Shown here: positions 6,868 to 12,738 of the stretch, in pieces
Layout of the letters: each line of letters begins with the position of its first letter
Position numbering within the stretch: the first letter of the stretch is position 1
Assembly: GCA_026770585.1 (NCBI GenBank)
Contig: MU646446.1
Coordinates: forward strand, 415,327 to 428,598
Length of the DNA stretch: 13,272 nt
Direction of reading: 5' to 3'
From: Baffinella frigidus
Taxonomy: Eukaryota > Cryptophyceae > Cryptomonadales > Baffinellaceae
Made by a program: the position numbers and the translations under genes
Notes under the pieces: model-generated
Databases searched by the model: none
Told to the model about the DNA's origin: nothing
Seen by the model: only the letters and a program-made list of their open reading frames with translations

Positions 6868-6990
6868 GGCTAGGGTCAAGGGTTCAGAGGTTGGGGTTCC
6901 GGGTTCCAGGTTTAGAGTTGAGGGTTTACGGTTTAGGGTTTGGGGTTTGGGGTTTGGGGTTTGGGGTTTGGGGTTTGGGGTTTGGGGAGT
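6868..6990 (+). repeat. Telomere-like array ending in pure TTTGGGG
   Basis: Degenerate GGGTT units lead into about seven consecutive GTTTGGG/TTTGGGG units (about 6940-6987) in strict 7-bp register. The Gly/Val/Leu-rich reading frames here are translations of the repeat. Confidence 0.9.
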
Positions 6991-6995
6991 CCATG

Positions 6996-7101
6996 CTAGA
7001 CCAATACTGGTCTAGAATGGCCAGACCAATAATGGTCTGGCAGCCCAATTGCCAAAACAATAATGGTCTGGCATGTCCTTGCCAGACCAATAATGGTCTG
7101 G
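6996..7101. repeat. Array of four 20-bp palindromes, CCAGACCAATAATGGTCTGG
   Basis: Palindromic units lie at 6996-7015 (variant with CTAGACC), 7021-7040, 7052-7071 (one arm degraded, CCAAAACA) and 7082-7101. Spacers of 5, 11 and 10 bases differ from each other. Each unit can form an 8-bp stem with a 4-base loop. The array lies between a telomere-like tract and an inverted-repeat element. Its role is unknown. Confidence 0.85.
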
Positions 7102-7339
7102 AATGGACTTCTAGGAAGAAGCAGCGCTCGGCATGCCACCCAGCGGACTTTGAAGGGAGTTTGAATAACCCCTAAGCGATAAGACCTAGGACCCTACGGT
7201 AGGCAACCCGTAGGGGCATAGGGGGGTTCCTACCGATAAGGTAACGGAAACTCGGCCGAAAATGGGCCGAAAATCCCTTCGTAGCCCGCTGTGTGAAATG
7301 GTCTGTAATGGACTTCTGGGAACAAGCAGAGCTCGGCAT
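7093..7339 (+). repeat. 42-bp direct repeats flanking an inserted element
   Basis: 7093-7134 and 7298-7339 match at about 38 of 42 positions (ATGGTCTG through GCTCGGCAT). They bracket the element at 7137-7295 almost exactly. This is too long for an ordinary target-site duplication and more likely reflects duplication of the host segment that also gives the paralogous copy at 6478. Confidence 0.8.
7137..7295 (+). mobile_element. CACACAGCGG-end inverted-repeat element, copy i (family 4)
   Basis: The ends are CACCCAGCGGACTTTGAAGG at the left and the inverse of CACACAGCGGGCTACGAAGG at the right. The interior carries CCTAGGACCCTACGGTAGG. The whole element matches the reverse complement of copy ii (7440-7616) along most of its length. 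No coding capacity. Confidence 0.8.
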
Positions 7340-7935
7340 AGATAAGGGTTGACCATGTAGGGTTTTAGGCGGTTTCGGGTTTGGGGTTTCGGGTTCAGGG
7401 TTCGATTCTGCGTGTTTCACTGGGGGAGGATGTTCCAATCCACACAGCGGGCTACGAAGCGGGCTACGAAGGGGGGAAATCGTCGAATCTAAGGCATTTT
7501 TCCGTTACCTTATACGTAGGAACCCCCCTTATGGCCCTACGGATTGCCTACCGTAGGGTCCTATCTCTCTTATCGCGTATGGGTTATTCAGAATCCCTTC
7601 GAAGTCCGCTGTGTGGACACTTAACAGATCGCAGAAGAGTAATGGTTTCTTCCCGAGTTGGGAGCGGTCCTACAGCTCCCAACTCGGGAAGAAACAATTT
7701 TTTGCCGATTGACGTTGCACGTGCTTTCCGCTGGCTTTTTGCGCCGCAGGCTGCCCGATTTCGGGCGACTTCTCGTACAAATGCCCAAGAAATGTAAAAC
7801 CCGCAATCGAAAGTCAATCATTTCTAAGAAAGAACGTTCGGCCGCGGTAACATCACTTGAAACAGGTTTCTTCCCCGATTGACTTTACACGTGATTATAC
7901 CGCAGCCGAACGTTTCCTTTCGGTTTTCAATTTCA
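7298..7935 (+). repeat. Segmental duplication, copy P2, expanded by insertions
   Basis: Paralogous to 6478-6675 but three times longer. The extra sequence falls in discrete blocks: a short telomere-like stretch near 7357-7400, element copy ii at 7440-7616, and about 220 bp between two copies of GGTTTCTTCCC (7644-7654 and 7865-7875). Comparison with P1 therefore gives approximate empty sites for these insertions. Confidence 0.7.
7440..7616 (-). mobile_element. CACACAGCGG-end inverted-repeat element, copy ii (family 4)
   Basis: Bounded by CCACACAGCGG (7440-7450) and CCGCTGTGTGG (7606-7616), in the opposite orientation to copy i. It contains a small internal duplication of AGCGGGCTACGA near its left end. 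The flanks, TTCCAATC before and ACACTTAACAG after, correspond to continuous TTCCAGTACACTCAACAG at 6544-6561 in the uninterrupted paralogue. That is good evidence for insertion at this point. Confidence 0.85.
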
Positions 7936-7940
7936 TAGGG

Positions 7941-8088
7941 CAACGACCCGAAATTGGGGTAGTTTAGCCTACGGAATTGCGTACCATAGGCCGTAGGGCT
8001 CCTAGGACCATTTTTGTTTTGGTCCTAAGAGCCCCTCGGCCTACGGTAGGCAACCTTAGGCTAAACTACCCTAATTTCAGGTCGTTTG
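7941..8088. mobile_element. Inverted-repeat element with about 70-bp arms
   Basis: The left arm 7941-8010 and right arm 8020-8088 are complementary at roughly 80-85%, with small gaps, around a T-rich 9-base loop. Ends are CAACGACCC and the inverse GGTCGTTTG. The arms carry GGGTAGTTTAGCCTA outside, and CCTACGGTAGG plus CCTAGGACC inside. The latter module is shared with elements whose ends differ. Confidence 0.85.
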
Positions 8089-8167
8089 ACGACTAAATTT
8101 CGGGGTTCCCCTTGCTGGGGGAGACCCCCCCACGCAAGAGGCCTCGAGGGAAACCGACGCCTTGTCC

Positions 8168-8183
8168 ACGCCAGATCTGGCGT
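8168..8183. repeat. Perfect 16-bp palindrome ACGCCAGATCTGGCGT
   Basis: Perfectly self-complementary with no loop, lying inside the composite block. No function can be assigned. Confidence 0.9.
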
Positions 8184-8373
8184 CGTTGACTTAAGTATTC
8201 AGGGAATTTCCCCTGAAAGATTTCAAAAGTGGATGTTACGAGCCCTCTGGCGCGCCAGACACCCCCCCTTGTTGGGAAGCCAGCGGCTCAAAAAAGCCAG
8301 CGGAAACAATTGAAAAGTCAACCGGATTGTTTTTCTACCCGAGTGGGAAGAAACCATTAGGGTTCAACTTTAT

Positions 8374-8503
8374 CTAGCTCTGCCTCTCACAGTTTGGACT
8401 CGCCAATTTGGCGAGACCGGAAGTCAATTCCCCGGGGGGTTGGTACAAACCCGTCAACTTTTGGAGTGAAAATGATCAGTCAACCCGAGTCAGGCAGAGC
8501 TAG
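8374..8503. mobile_element. CTAGCTCTGCC-end inverted-repeat element, copy 2 (family 3)
   Basis: The ends CTAGCTCTGCCT and AGGCAGAGCTAG are perfectly inverse over 12 bp. The interior includes the palindrome CTCGCCAATTTGGCGAG (8399-8415), then GGTTGGTACAAACCCGTCAA and TTTTGGAG. The interior matches the reverse complement of 9201-9348, so both are one family. The reading frame over 8394-8594 is a by-product. Confidence 0.85.
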
Positions 8504-8621
8504 TCTATGCAGAATGAAGCTGGCATGGCCATCCGGGATTCATCCACAGCTGGCTAAGCATCAAAGAATCGTTGCACACCCCTCCTGCTCCTAGTGTGAT
8601 CCCAAACTAATCCCCACAAAC

Positions 8622-8731
8622 GTATTAATTATTTGCTTTTGGGCGACGAAAATTACTACACGATTTGCTCATAAAAGTATTAGTAAAGAATTTGTGTAGT
8701 AAATTTCGTTGCGCCAAAAGCAATTAATTAA
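8622..8731. mobile_element. Nested hairpin D of the ACTACAC-core family (family 2)
   Basis: Core arms ACGAAAATTACTACAC (8646-8661) and GTGTAGTAAATTTCGTTGC (8694-8712) surround a 32-base loop. The outer arms GTATTAATTATTTGCTTTTG and the inverse CCAAAAGCAATTAATTAAC add about 22 bp of stem with few mismatches. The outer sequence is not shared with the other hairpins of the family. Confidence 0.85.
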
Positions 8732-8784
8732 CACTTCTGCGGACATGAAAACAGGAATGTCCTGTCTCGGCGCTCGTGCCCTTC

Positions 8785-8975
8785 CCACTCGAGAATGCTG
8801 GAGGGTCCTATTTACATGTGGGGTTGTAAATATTTGTACCAGGATAGGGTGTTCCAACCTCGTGACTGTGCAATATATGCAGAGTTACGTGACCAATCAA
8901 CGAGAGTTACTGGACAAACACCCACTTTTGAAAGAACATCGGTTTTAAATAGGCCCCTTTAGCGTTCTCGTGTGG
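8785..8975. mobile_element. CCACTCGAGAA-end inverted-repeat element (family 6)
   Basis: The ends 8785-8814 and 8946-8975 are inverse copies at about 25 of 30 positions (CCACTCGAGAATGCTGGAGG against CCACACGAGAACGCTAAAGG). The left 80 bp recurs in opposite orientation at 1877-1956. It abuts the next element with only three bases between them. Short reading frames on both strands follow the repeat. Confidence 0.75.
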
Positions 8976-8978
8976 TCT

Positions 8979-9181
8979 ACCAGCAATCCGTAGCAGCTTA
9001 TAACCGGGTCGGGTACTGCAGTAATTTTCAGCCAAACCAAGGATATCTCCTTGAATCTCCCCGGCAGCAATTCCCAGGTCCCTAGGGCCTCCTACCTTAA
9101 GGTCCTACGAATGAATAGATAATAAAAAATCATTCCCGGATTCTTGCAAGGATCCGGTAAAAGCTGCTACGGATTGCTGGT
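8979..9181. mobile_element. Inverted-repeat element, ACCAGCAATCCGTAGCAGC ends
   Basis: Arms 8979-9007 and 9154-9181 are complementary apart from one gap and one or two mismatches. Further in, a weak inverse pair lies at about 9040-9058 and 9138-9154 (GGATATCTCCTTGAATC, GGATTCTTGCAAGGATCC). The centre has CCTAGGGCCTCCTACCTTAA, a remote form of the CCTACGGTAGG module. No coding capacity. Confidence 0.8.
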
Positions 9182-9200
9182 GGTTAGCAAACGCCGCGGG

Positions 9201-9348
9201 AGCTCTAGCTCTGCCTCACTCAGCCGACCCGCTACTTCTCAAGTTGACACGCTGGGTTTGCGGTACACATCCGTCAACTTTGGAGCGGGAAAGAGCCCGG
9301 GGTCACCAGATTGGCGAGGAAAAATATACTGAGACAGAGCCAGGAGCT
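9201..9348. mobile_element. CTAGCTCTGCC-end inverted-repeat element, copy 3 (family 3)
   Basis: Arms 9201-9222 and 9329-9348 are imperfect inverses (AGCTCTAGCTCTGCCTCA against AGCTCCTGGCTCTGTCTCA). A second inverse pair, CTCAAGTTGAC and GTCAACTTTGGAG, lies inside. It is in the opposite orientation to the copy at 8374. It overlaps the last 30 or so codons of the open frame of the candidate gene to its right, so that end of the frame is probably not coding. Confidence 0.8.
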
Positions 9349-9466
9349 GTCCAGGCTGGAGCATGCGTTGACTACCAGATCGGATAGAAGACTTGAGTTT
9401 GACCAGTTGCCCGTGGGCTGAAAATAGTAATGGCTGCACCCCTCTGGTAGGGAAGGGTTGGCACAC

Positions 9467-9820
9467 CTTGGTCGCGCCGAATGCGAACCCGCACTCCAGG
9501 AGCATCGCCTGCACTGCGTTGAGCCCGGGTTCCTTCCCTCCCGCTCCTGCCCCCTTCGCTGACGCCGTGTACATGCTGTACTCCCCCAGCCTCTCCCGCT
9601 TCATCACATCCTCACTCAAGGCCCCCCATCCCCCGCGCAGGCGCTGCGGGCCGCGCCATGCCCCTCCACCAAGGCCCGGGAGCATCGCGCGCATGTGCGA
9701 GTCGCCGCGGATCGGCACGGCTGGAAACGCTGCTGTGCAGGCAAAGAGAGCGGCGAAGAGCGGCGGGCGGCGGAGCCCAACGAGGGCGCGCATCCGGCGG
9801 ACGTTTAGCTGAAGGTGCAT
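9467..9820 (-). CDS. Candidate first exon, possible plastid-targeted or secreted protein, family not recognised
   Basis: An open frame begins with ATG at 9820 on the minus strand and stays open to 9239 (193 codons). Third-position GC is high from the start to about 9467 and falls afterwards. The tail runs into the inverted-repeat element at 9201-9348. I therefore end the model at a possible splice donor, AAG before GTGTGC, at 9466/9467, giving about 118 residues. The N-terminus looks like a signal peptide: MHLQLNVRRMRALVGLRRPP, then a hydrophobic LFAALFACTAA and FPAVPIRG. An alternative start at Met10 (codon 9793-9791) gives a tidier signal. Ala-Ala followed by Phe resembles the cleavage site of bipartite leaders for red secondary plastids. 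The remainder (GGWGALSEDVMKRERLGEYS region) matches no family I recognise. The start, donor and even the reality of the gene are uncertain. Confidence 0.4.
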
Positions 9821-9971
9821 CGCGAGTTGCAGGCCGAAACAGAGCCGAGCAAGTTAGCGAACCCCGTGTATTATTGAAGGTCAAAATGAGGGGGACGGGG
9901 CCGTGTAGGGCGGGCAATCTTTCAAAGTCAATTCCCTGCGGGGTGGCAAGCCACTGAAGTGAATTCAAAGG

Positions 9972-9985
9972 AATATACGTATATG
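9972..9985. promoter_or_regulatory. AATATACGTATATG palindromic site, left copy
   Basis: The same 14 bases occur at 10992-11005, about 1 kb away, bracketing the GC-rich block. ATATACGTATAT is a perfect palindrome. It lies about 150 bp upstream of the candidate minus-strand exon and the second copy about 190 bp upstream of the plus-strand frame at 11189. A shared upstream element is possible; chance occurrence is not excluded. Confidence 0.3.
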
Positions 9986-9998
9986 AATAAAGGGGGTT

Positions 9999-10540
9999 TT
10001 GACACTTCAAAAATTGCTGGAGTCGGCACGAAATCGGACCTCCCGTACCCTGAAAATGAACTGCGCGGAAATGACCAAAAGACCGTTAACGATTGAGTTC
10101 CTCATGCTGGATGAAGTTACGCCGCTGGTGGCGCGCTCCAGCGGCATGCGGCAACGCATACCGCCTGGGAAAGGCTGCAGCCGAGATACCCGCGAGTCTC
10201 AAGCGCACGCGCCCCCACACCCGCTGCACCACCCTGGGGCAGAGTTTCAAAAAGCGGCCTCTCAAAGATGGTGGGGACCCGTGCCGTCTGGCCCGTGCCG
10301 CGATGGAAACCCATGGTCGCTGCTTCAACGCCACCGGTCGAAAGCATGGCTGCCAAGAGTTTTGCCGCGCGCGGGAGGAGGCCACGCCCCTGCCTTGTGC
10401 GTGCCCACGAGCAGCTGAGAGCGCCAAAAAGCTGCGAAACTCAATCTGCCAACTTCGACGGCGGGCCATGCCGACCGTCGCCTCACGCGCCTTGCTACTC
10501 CTAGCGCGACGCATCCCATCGTCGTCGCTTCTATCAAATG
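9999..10540. other. GC-rich tract with overlapping open frames, coding status unresolved
   Basis: Several frames stay open on both strands across this tract. The longest starts at 10093 on the plus strand and runs 233 codons to 10794; another of 142 codons runs on the minus strand from 10514 to 10086. High GC makes stops rare, so length alone means little. The plus frame is rich in Arg, Ala and Cys, includes MPTVASRALLLLARRIPSSS, and then passes straight through the hairpin at 10549-10609, which is unusual for a real protein. I see no domain. The tract may hold exons of a spliced gene, or may be the upstream part of the minus-strand gene ending near 9820. Confidence 0.3.
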
Positions 10541-10548
10541 CACGCAGC

Positions 10549-10609
10549 GGCCTCTCCCGCTTGCTCGCGAGGGCGGCGAAGCCGCCTTCGCGAGCAAGCG
10601 GGAGAGGCC
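10549..10609. repeat. GC-rich hairpin, 29-bp arms with a 3-base loop
   Basis: Arms 10549-10577 (from GGCCTCTCCCGCTTGCTCGC) and 10581-10609 are complementary at 28 of 29 positions around GAA. This is one of the strongest stem-loops in the window. It has no T-run after it and lies in GC-rich sequence that may be transcribed. Weaker inverse similarity outside it (GACGCATCCC near 10508, GGGATGCGCC near 10648) suggests an outer stem. Confidence 0.9.
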
Positions 10610-10796
10610 AACCTCCCGCGCGCGTCCCATCAGAGGCTCCTCCTCCGGGATGCGCCGCGCTCGTCGTCGGTTTGTGTGTCTGTGCGGCACGCTGCGCGTG
10701 CCGCGCAGCGCGTTCCCCCGCCGCGAGCTGCGCGCAAGGCCCGGCCAGCGCGGCAGGGACACGGTGTCGAGCTTGTTGTTTTGCGTCCTTCTAAAC

Positions 10797-11074
10797 GCTT
10801 TTCATAGACGACCTTCGAAAGGCTTCGAAATCCCTCTCAAGGCGGTCACTTGAGCCCTTTTAACCGAAAAAAATCCAGGATAAAACACAGATCAAATCAA
10901 ATCGGAAGTTCGAGCTGCATTTAAAAACATTTAGCGCACGCACAGACCAAAGTAAACCCAAAAGGATAAACCCCGAGCGATGCGCGCCACTAATATACGT
11001 ATATGTCGTCTCTCACCCGGGGGCAAGATTGCCCTATCAACAGCTGTCACCTTCAATAACTGGGGGGGGGTTAA
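10797..11074. other. Intergenic stretch between the two candidate coding regions
   Basis: AT content rises here and no frame is supported. The second AATATACGTATATG palindrome lies at 10992-11005 and a GGGGGGGGG run at 11062-11070. Nothing else is recognised. Confidence 0.5.
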
Positions 11075-11161
11075 TTACAAAGTCAACTTTCATCATTACA
11101 GAAAACAGTTGTCAACTTATGGTCGTAGGCTCAAACGCAGATAATCAAGTTGACTTTTGAT
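11075..11161. repeat. Inverted repeat with GTCAACTT modules
   Basis: ATTACAAAGTCAACTTTCAT (11075-11094) is matched in inverse by AATCAAGTTGACTTTTGATT (11142-11161) with a few mismatches. A further AGTTGTCAACTT lies between them (11107-11118). The module is shared with the hairpin at 2879 and elements at 8374, 9201 and 11932. Confidence 0.65.
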
Positions 11162-11188
11162 TGACGCCCTTCTTTTTAAAGTGGACAC

Positions 11189-11827
11189 ATGGTCAAATCC
11201 CGTTTGTCCGTTGACGTTCCGCCAAACTTCCCTTCAAAAGTCGCGCAGTCTCACTCTCGGAGGCAGATCTGGTCTCAGTTCTCTCGGAGGCATCTCTCTG
11301 GTCTCTCTTGCAGCTCTCTCGGAGGCGCTCCGCTTTCTCAACGTCCGCCAATGCCCACCCCCGCAAACCGTGTCTTCCTCATTGATGGAAGAAATCTTGG
11401 CAGGAAGGGCCCCCCACCGCCCCCCCCCGAGCGTGCGGGGGTAGAGGCATACTACCGACCGGGCGGAACGCTCTCGCGCATGCCCCCTCCCGGCCACCTC
11501 GCCATGAAGGACTCAGACGAGCGCGTGCCGCGGCACCCGCCGCCCCAGATCGTGGTGCGGTCGGAAGGAACGGTGGGACCCCATGGTGGGCCGAGGGTGA
11601 AGAGCAAAGTCCCGGCAAACTCTCGCGCAGAGGGGTTTCGGAGCATGCGGGTGGTGCCGCAGGAGGGCGGTGGCGCAAGGTTCCGCACCAGACGCGAGCC
11701 GCCGTTGATGCTGGGGGGGCGGACGGGGGGGGCGCGCGGCGAGGCAGGGTGGAGCGTGGTGTCCGCGAGGGATGAGGCCTCACCGCAAATTCTCGCTAGA
11801 CTGCGCGTGAAAAACCAGATGCCCTGA
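11189..11827 (+). CDS. Candidate protein-coding frame, Pro/Arg/Gly-rich, family not recognised
   Basis: An open frame of 212 codons runs from ATG at 11189 to TGA at 11825-11827. From about codon 75 onward codon choice is strongly biased to G or C in the third position (GAG, AAG, GTG, CTC, ATC, GCC), as expected for a GC-rich algal gene and unlike the flanking repeats. Residues include a run of seven Pro near 75-81, then AYYRPGGTLSRMPPPGHLAM and RHPPPQIVVRSEGTVGPHGG. No membrane segment or known domain is seen, and the protein would be basic and largely disordered. The first 40 codons come from a short repeat (TCTCTCGGAGGC three times). A pyrimidine-rich stretch ending in TTGCAG (11308-11313) looks like a splice acceptor, so the real exon may begin at 11314. 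Competing minus-strand frames exist over the same DNA. Confidence 0.4.
   Translation: MVKSRLSVDVPPNFPSKVAQSHSRRQIWSQFSRRHLSGLSCSSLGGAPLSQRPPMPTPANRVFLIDGRNLGRKGPPPPPPERAGVEAYYRPGGTLSRMPPPGHLAMKDSDERVPRHPPPQIVVRSEGTVGPHGGPRVKSKVPANSRAEGFRSMRVVPQEGGGARFRTRREPPLMLGGRTGGARGEAGWSVVSARDEASPQILARLRVKNQMP
11253..11327 (+). repeat. Three copies of CTCTCGGAGGC with a possible splice acceptor
   Basis: CTCTCGGAGGC occurs at about 11254, 11281 and 11317. The spacers share CAGATCTGGTCTC or CATCTCTCTGGTCTCT. The last spacer, TCTCTGGTCTCTCTTGCAG, has the pyrimidine tract and AG of a 3' splice site. Confidence 0.5.
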
Positions 11828-11897
11828 GGAAGCGGCTGTCTGTTTCTGGTCCAAATGCGTGTACGTACATAAGTTATCTGAATGAAAGCATGGTTGC

Positions 11898-12075
11898 AAG
11901 CCCCCGCCGGCGTGTCTACTTTAGACGTGACCGGGAGCAATCATAAGTTGACACAGCAGGAAAACGCGAAGAATCTTCGCGTTTTCCAAAAGTTGACTCG
12001 AGAGTCGAATGGAAGTTAACCTTTGCGATTGCTCCCCATCAGGTCTAGCGTAGGGTGTGAGCCCGCGATGTGCAG
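11898..12075. mobile_element. Three-tier nested inverted repeat
   Basis: The outer tier is CCCCCGCCGGCGTGTCTAC and following bases against the inverse sequence ending near 12068. The middle tier is GGGAGCAATC...AAGTTGAC (11932-11951) against GTTAACC...GATTGCTCCC (about 12016-12039). The inner tier is a perfect 13-bp hairpin, GGAAAACGCGAAG AAT CTTCGCGTTTTCC (11959-11987). The inner stem is perfect and the outer stems are progressively more diverged, as expected if younger palindromes sit inside older ones. The middle tier carries the GTCAACTT module. Confidence 0.7.
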
Positions 12076-12095
12076 GCGACCAACACCAGCACAGA

Positions 12096-12242
12096 GCTCA
12101 TCCGGGGAAACCTATTTTTTCTTTCATTTGATGGCAACGTAAATTACTACACAAATGCGTTAATATTACTAATAAGAACGAACTGTGTAGTAATTTTCGT
12201 TGCCATCAAATGAAAGAAAAATAGGTTTCCCCGGATAAGAGC
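12096..12242. mobile_element. Nested hairpin E of the ACTACAC-core family, best preserved (family 2)
   Basis: Arms of 58-59 bp, 12096-12153 and 12184-12242, match inversely at all but about four positions. Each reads outside-in from GCTCATCCGGGGAAACCTAT through CTTTCATTTGATGG to the core GCAACGAAAATTACTACACA. The loop is 30 bases. The outer end resembles hairpin B. A transcript would form a near-perfect duplex of almost 60 bp, long enough to feed a small-RNA pathway. Confidence 0.9.
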
Positions 12243-12515
12243 CGAGGTTGAATGCCGGTGTTGAAAGGCCCCATGGACCGTTTGAACGCCGGTCTTGCGA
12301 GTAATCAGAGAGGACCCATGGTTGATTCTCTGTTGAGAGGACCCATGGGTGATTCTCGAGAATCACCAGCACAGCCACGGTTTCCCTCAGCAGCTTCGGA
12401 ATGGGGCTGAGAAGGCAAGAGAATTTTATTGGACTTATGACGTCGGACCATACACTTAAGACGACAGAGAACAGGGCGAAGTGAGCTGAGGTTGAACGCC
12501 GGTTGCCCCCCAGAA
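12243..12515. repeat. Short direct repeats and a 20-bp palindrome
   Basis: GAGAGGACCCATGGTTGATT plus TCTC at 12308-12330 recurs at 12335-12357 with one mismatch. The second copy runs into the perfect palindrome GGTGATTCTCGAGAATCACC (12348-12367). GAGGTTGAAYGCCGG lies at both ends (12244-12258 and 12488-12502). The small minus-strand frames here repeat the same peptide and are not supported as genes. Confidence 0.75.
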
Positions 12516-12616
12516 TCCCTCAAGTGCCCATGCCGTCAATTTTGAGGGCCAAGAGGTCCTAGGCAGGTCCTGGGGCCCTACTGTAGGGCGTATGAGCCTA
12601 CTGGCCACTTAAGGGA
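12516..12616 (-). mobile_element. TA-flanked 101-bp MITE, copy 4 (family 1)
   Basis: Begins TCCCTCAAGTGCCC and ends GGCCACTTAAGGGA, followed by TA (12617-12618); the left flank is AA. It has the same orientation and interior as copy 2, with CCTAGGCAGGTCCTGGGGCC and CTACTGTAGGGC. The first TIR is slightly degraded. Confidence 0.85.
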
Positions 12617-12738
12617 TAATTAGGACGCAGCACCCCCGTCACCGCTGTGCGTGTGCCTAGCGGCTACGTCTCGAGGTAGTGAATTCACTGTAAAATCAGC
12701 GAATTTGTACCGGATTACGGCCTGGTCAAACGACCCAG

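Larger units (their letters stand above)
7640..8359. mobile_element. Composite block bounded by long inverted repeats
   Basis: The left end (about 7640-7759) and right end (about 8276-8359) are inverse copies. Both read outside-in TAATGGTTTCTTCCC, then AAACAAT-type sequence, a GTTGAC/TTGACG segment and TTTCCGCTGGCTTTTT. The left arm is interrupted by a perfect 21-bp hairpin (7645-7665 with 7675-7695, 9-base loop). Inside lie a 25-bp imperfect inverted repeat (7832-7856 with 7891-7915) and the element at 7941-8088. No transposase-like frame of any length is present, so the block is non-autonomous or a nested scar. Confidence 0.65.

Noticed and set aside
6996-7101. Spaced repeats resembling a CRISPR array
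   Set aside because: Spacers are only 5-11 bases, repeats are full palindromes, there are no cas genes, and the setting is eukaryotic.
7395-7415. GGTTCGATTC resembling a tRNA or SINE B box
   Set aside because: The flanks do not pair and no A box lies at a suitable distance; it is the degenerate end of a telomere-like stretch.
7640-8359. Composite block as an autonomous transposon
   Set aside because: At about 720 bp it has no frame long enough for a transposase and its interior is mostly other palindromes.
9393-9812. Plus-strand 139-codon frame
   Set aside because: Antisense to the frame with the signal-peptide-like start; its Pro/Arg/Ser composition fits a shadow frame.
10086-10514. Minus-strand 142-codon frame as a gene
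   Set aside because: Several overlapping frames are open on both strands because stops are rare at this GC content; no domain favours any of them, so the tract is listed as unresolved.
11379-11940. Minus-strand frames of 134 and 162 codons
   Set aside because: They overlap the plus-strand frame with more natural codon choice; their Arg/Pro/Ser richness is typical of the antisense of GC-rich coding sequence. The choice is not certain.
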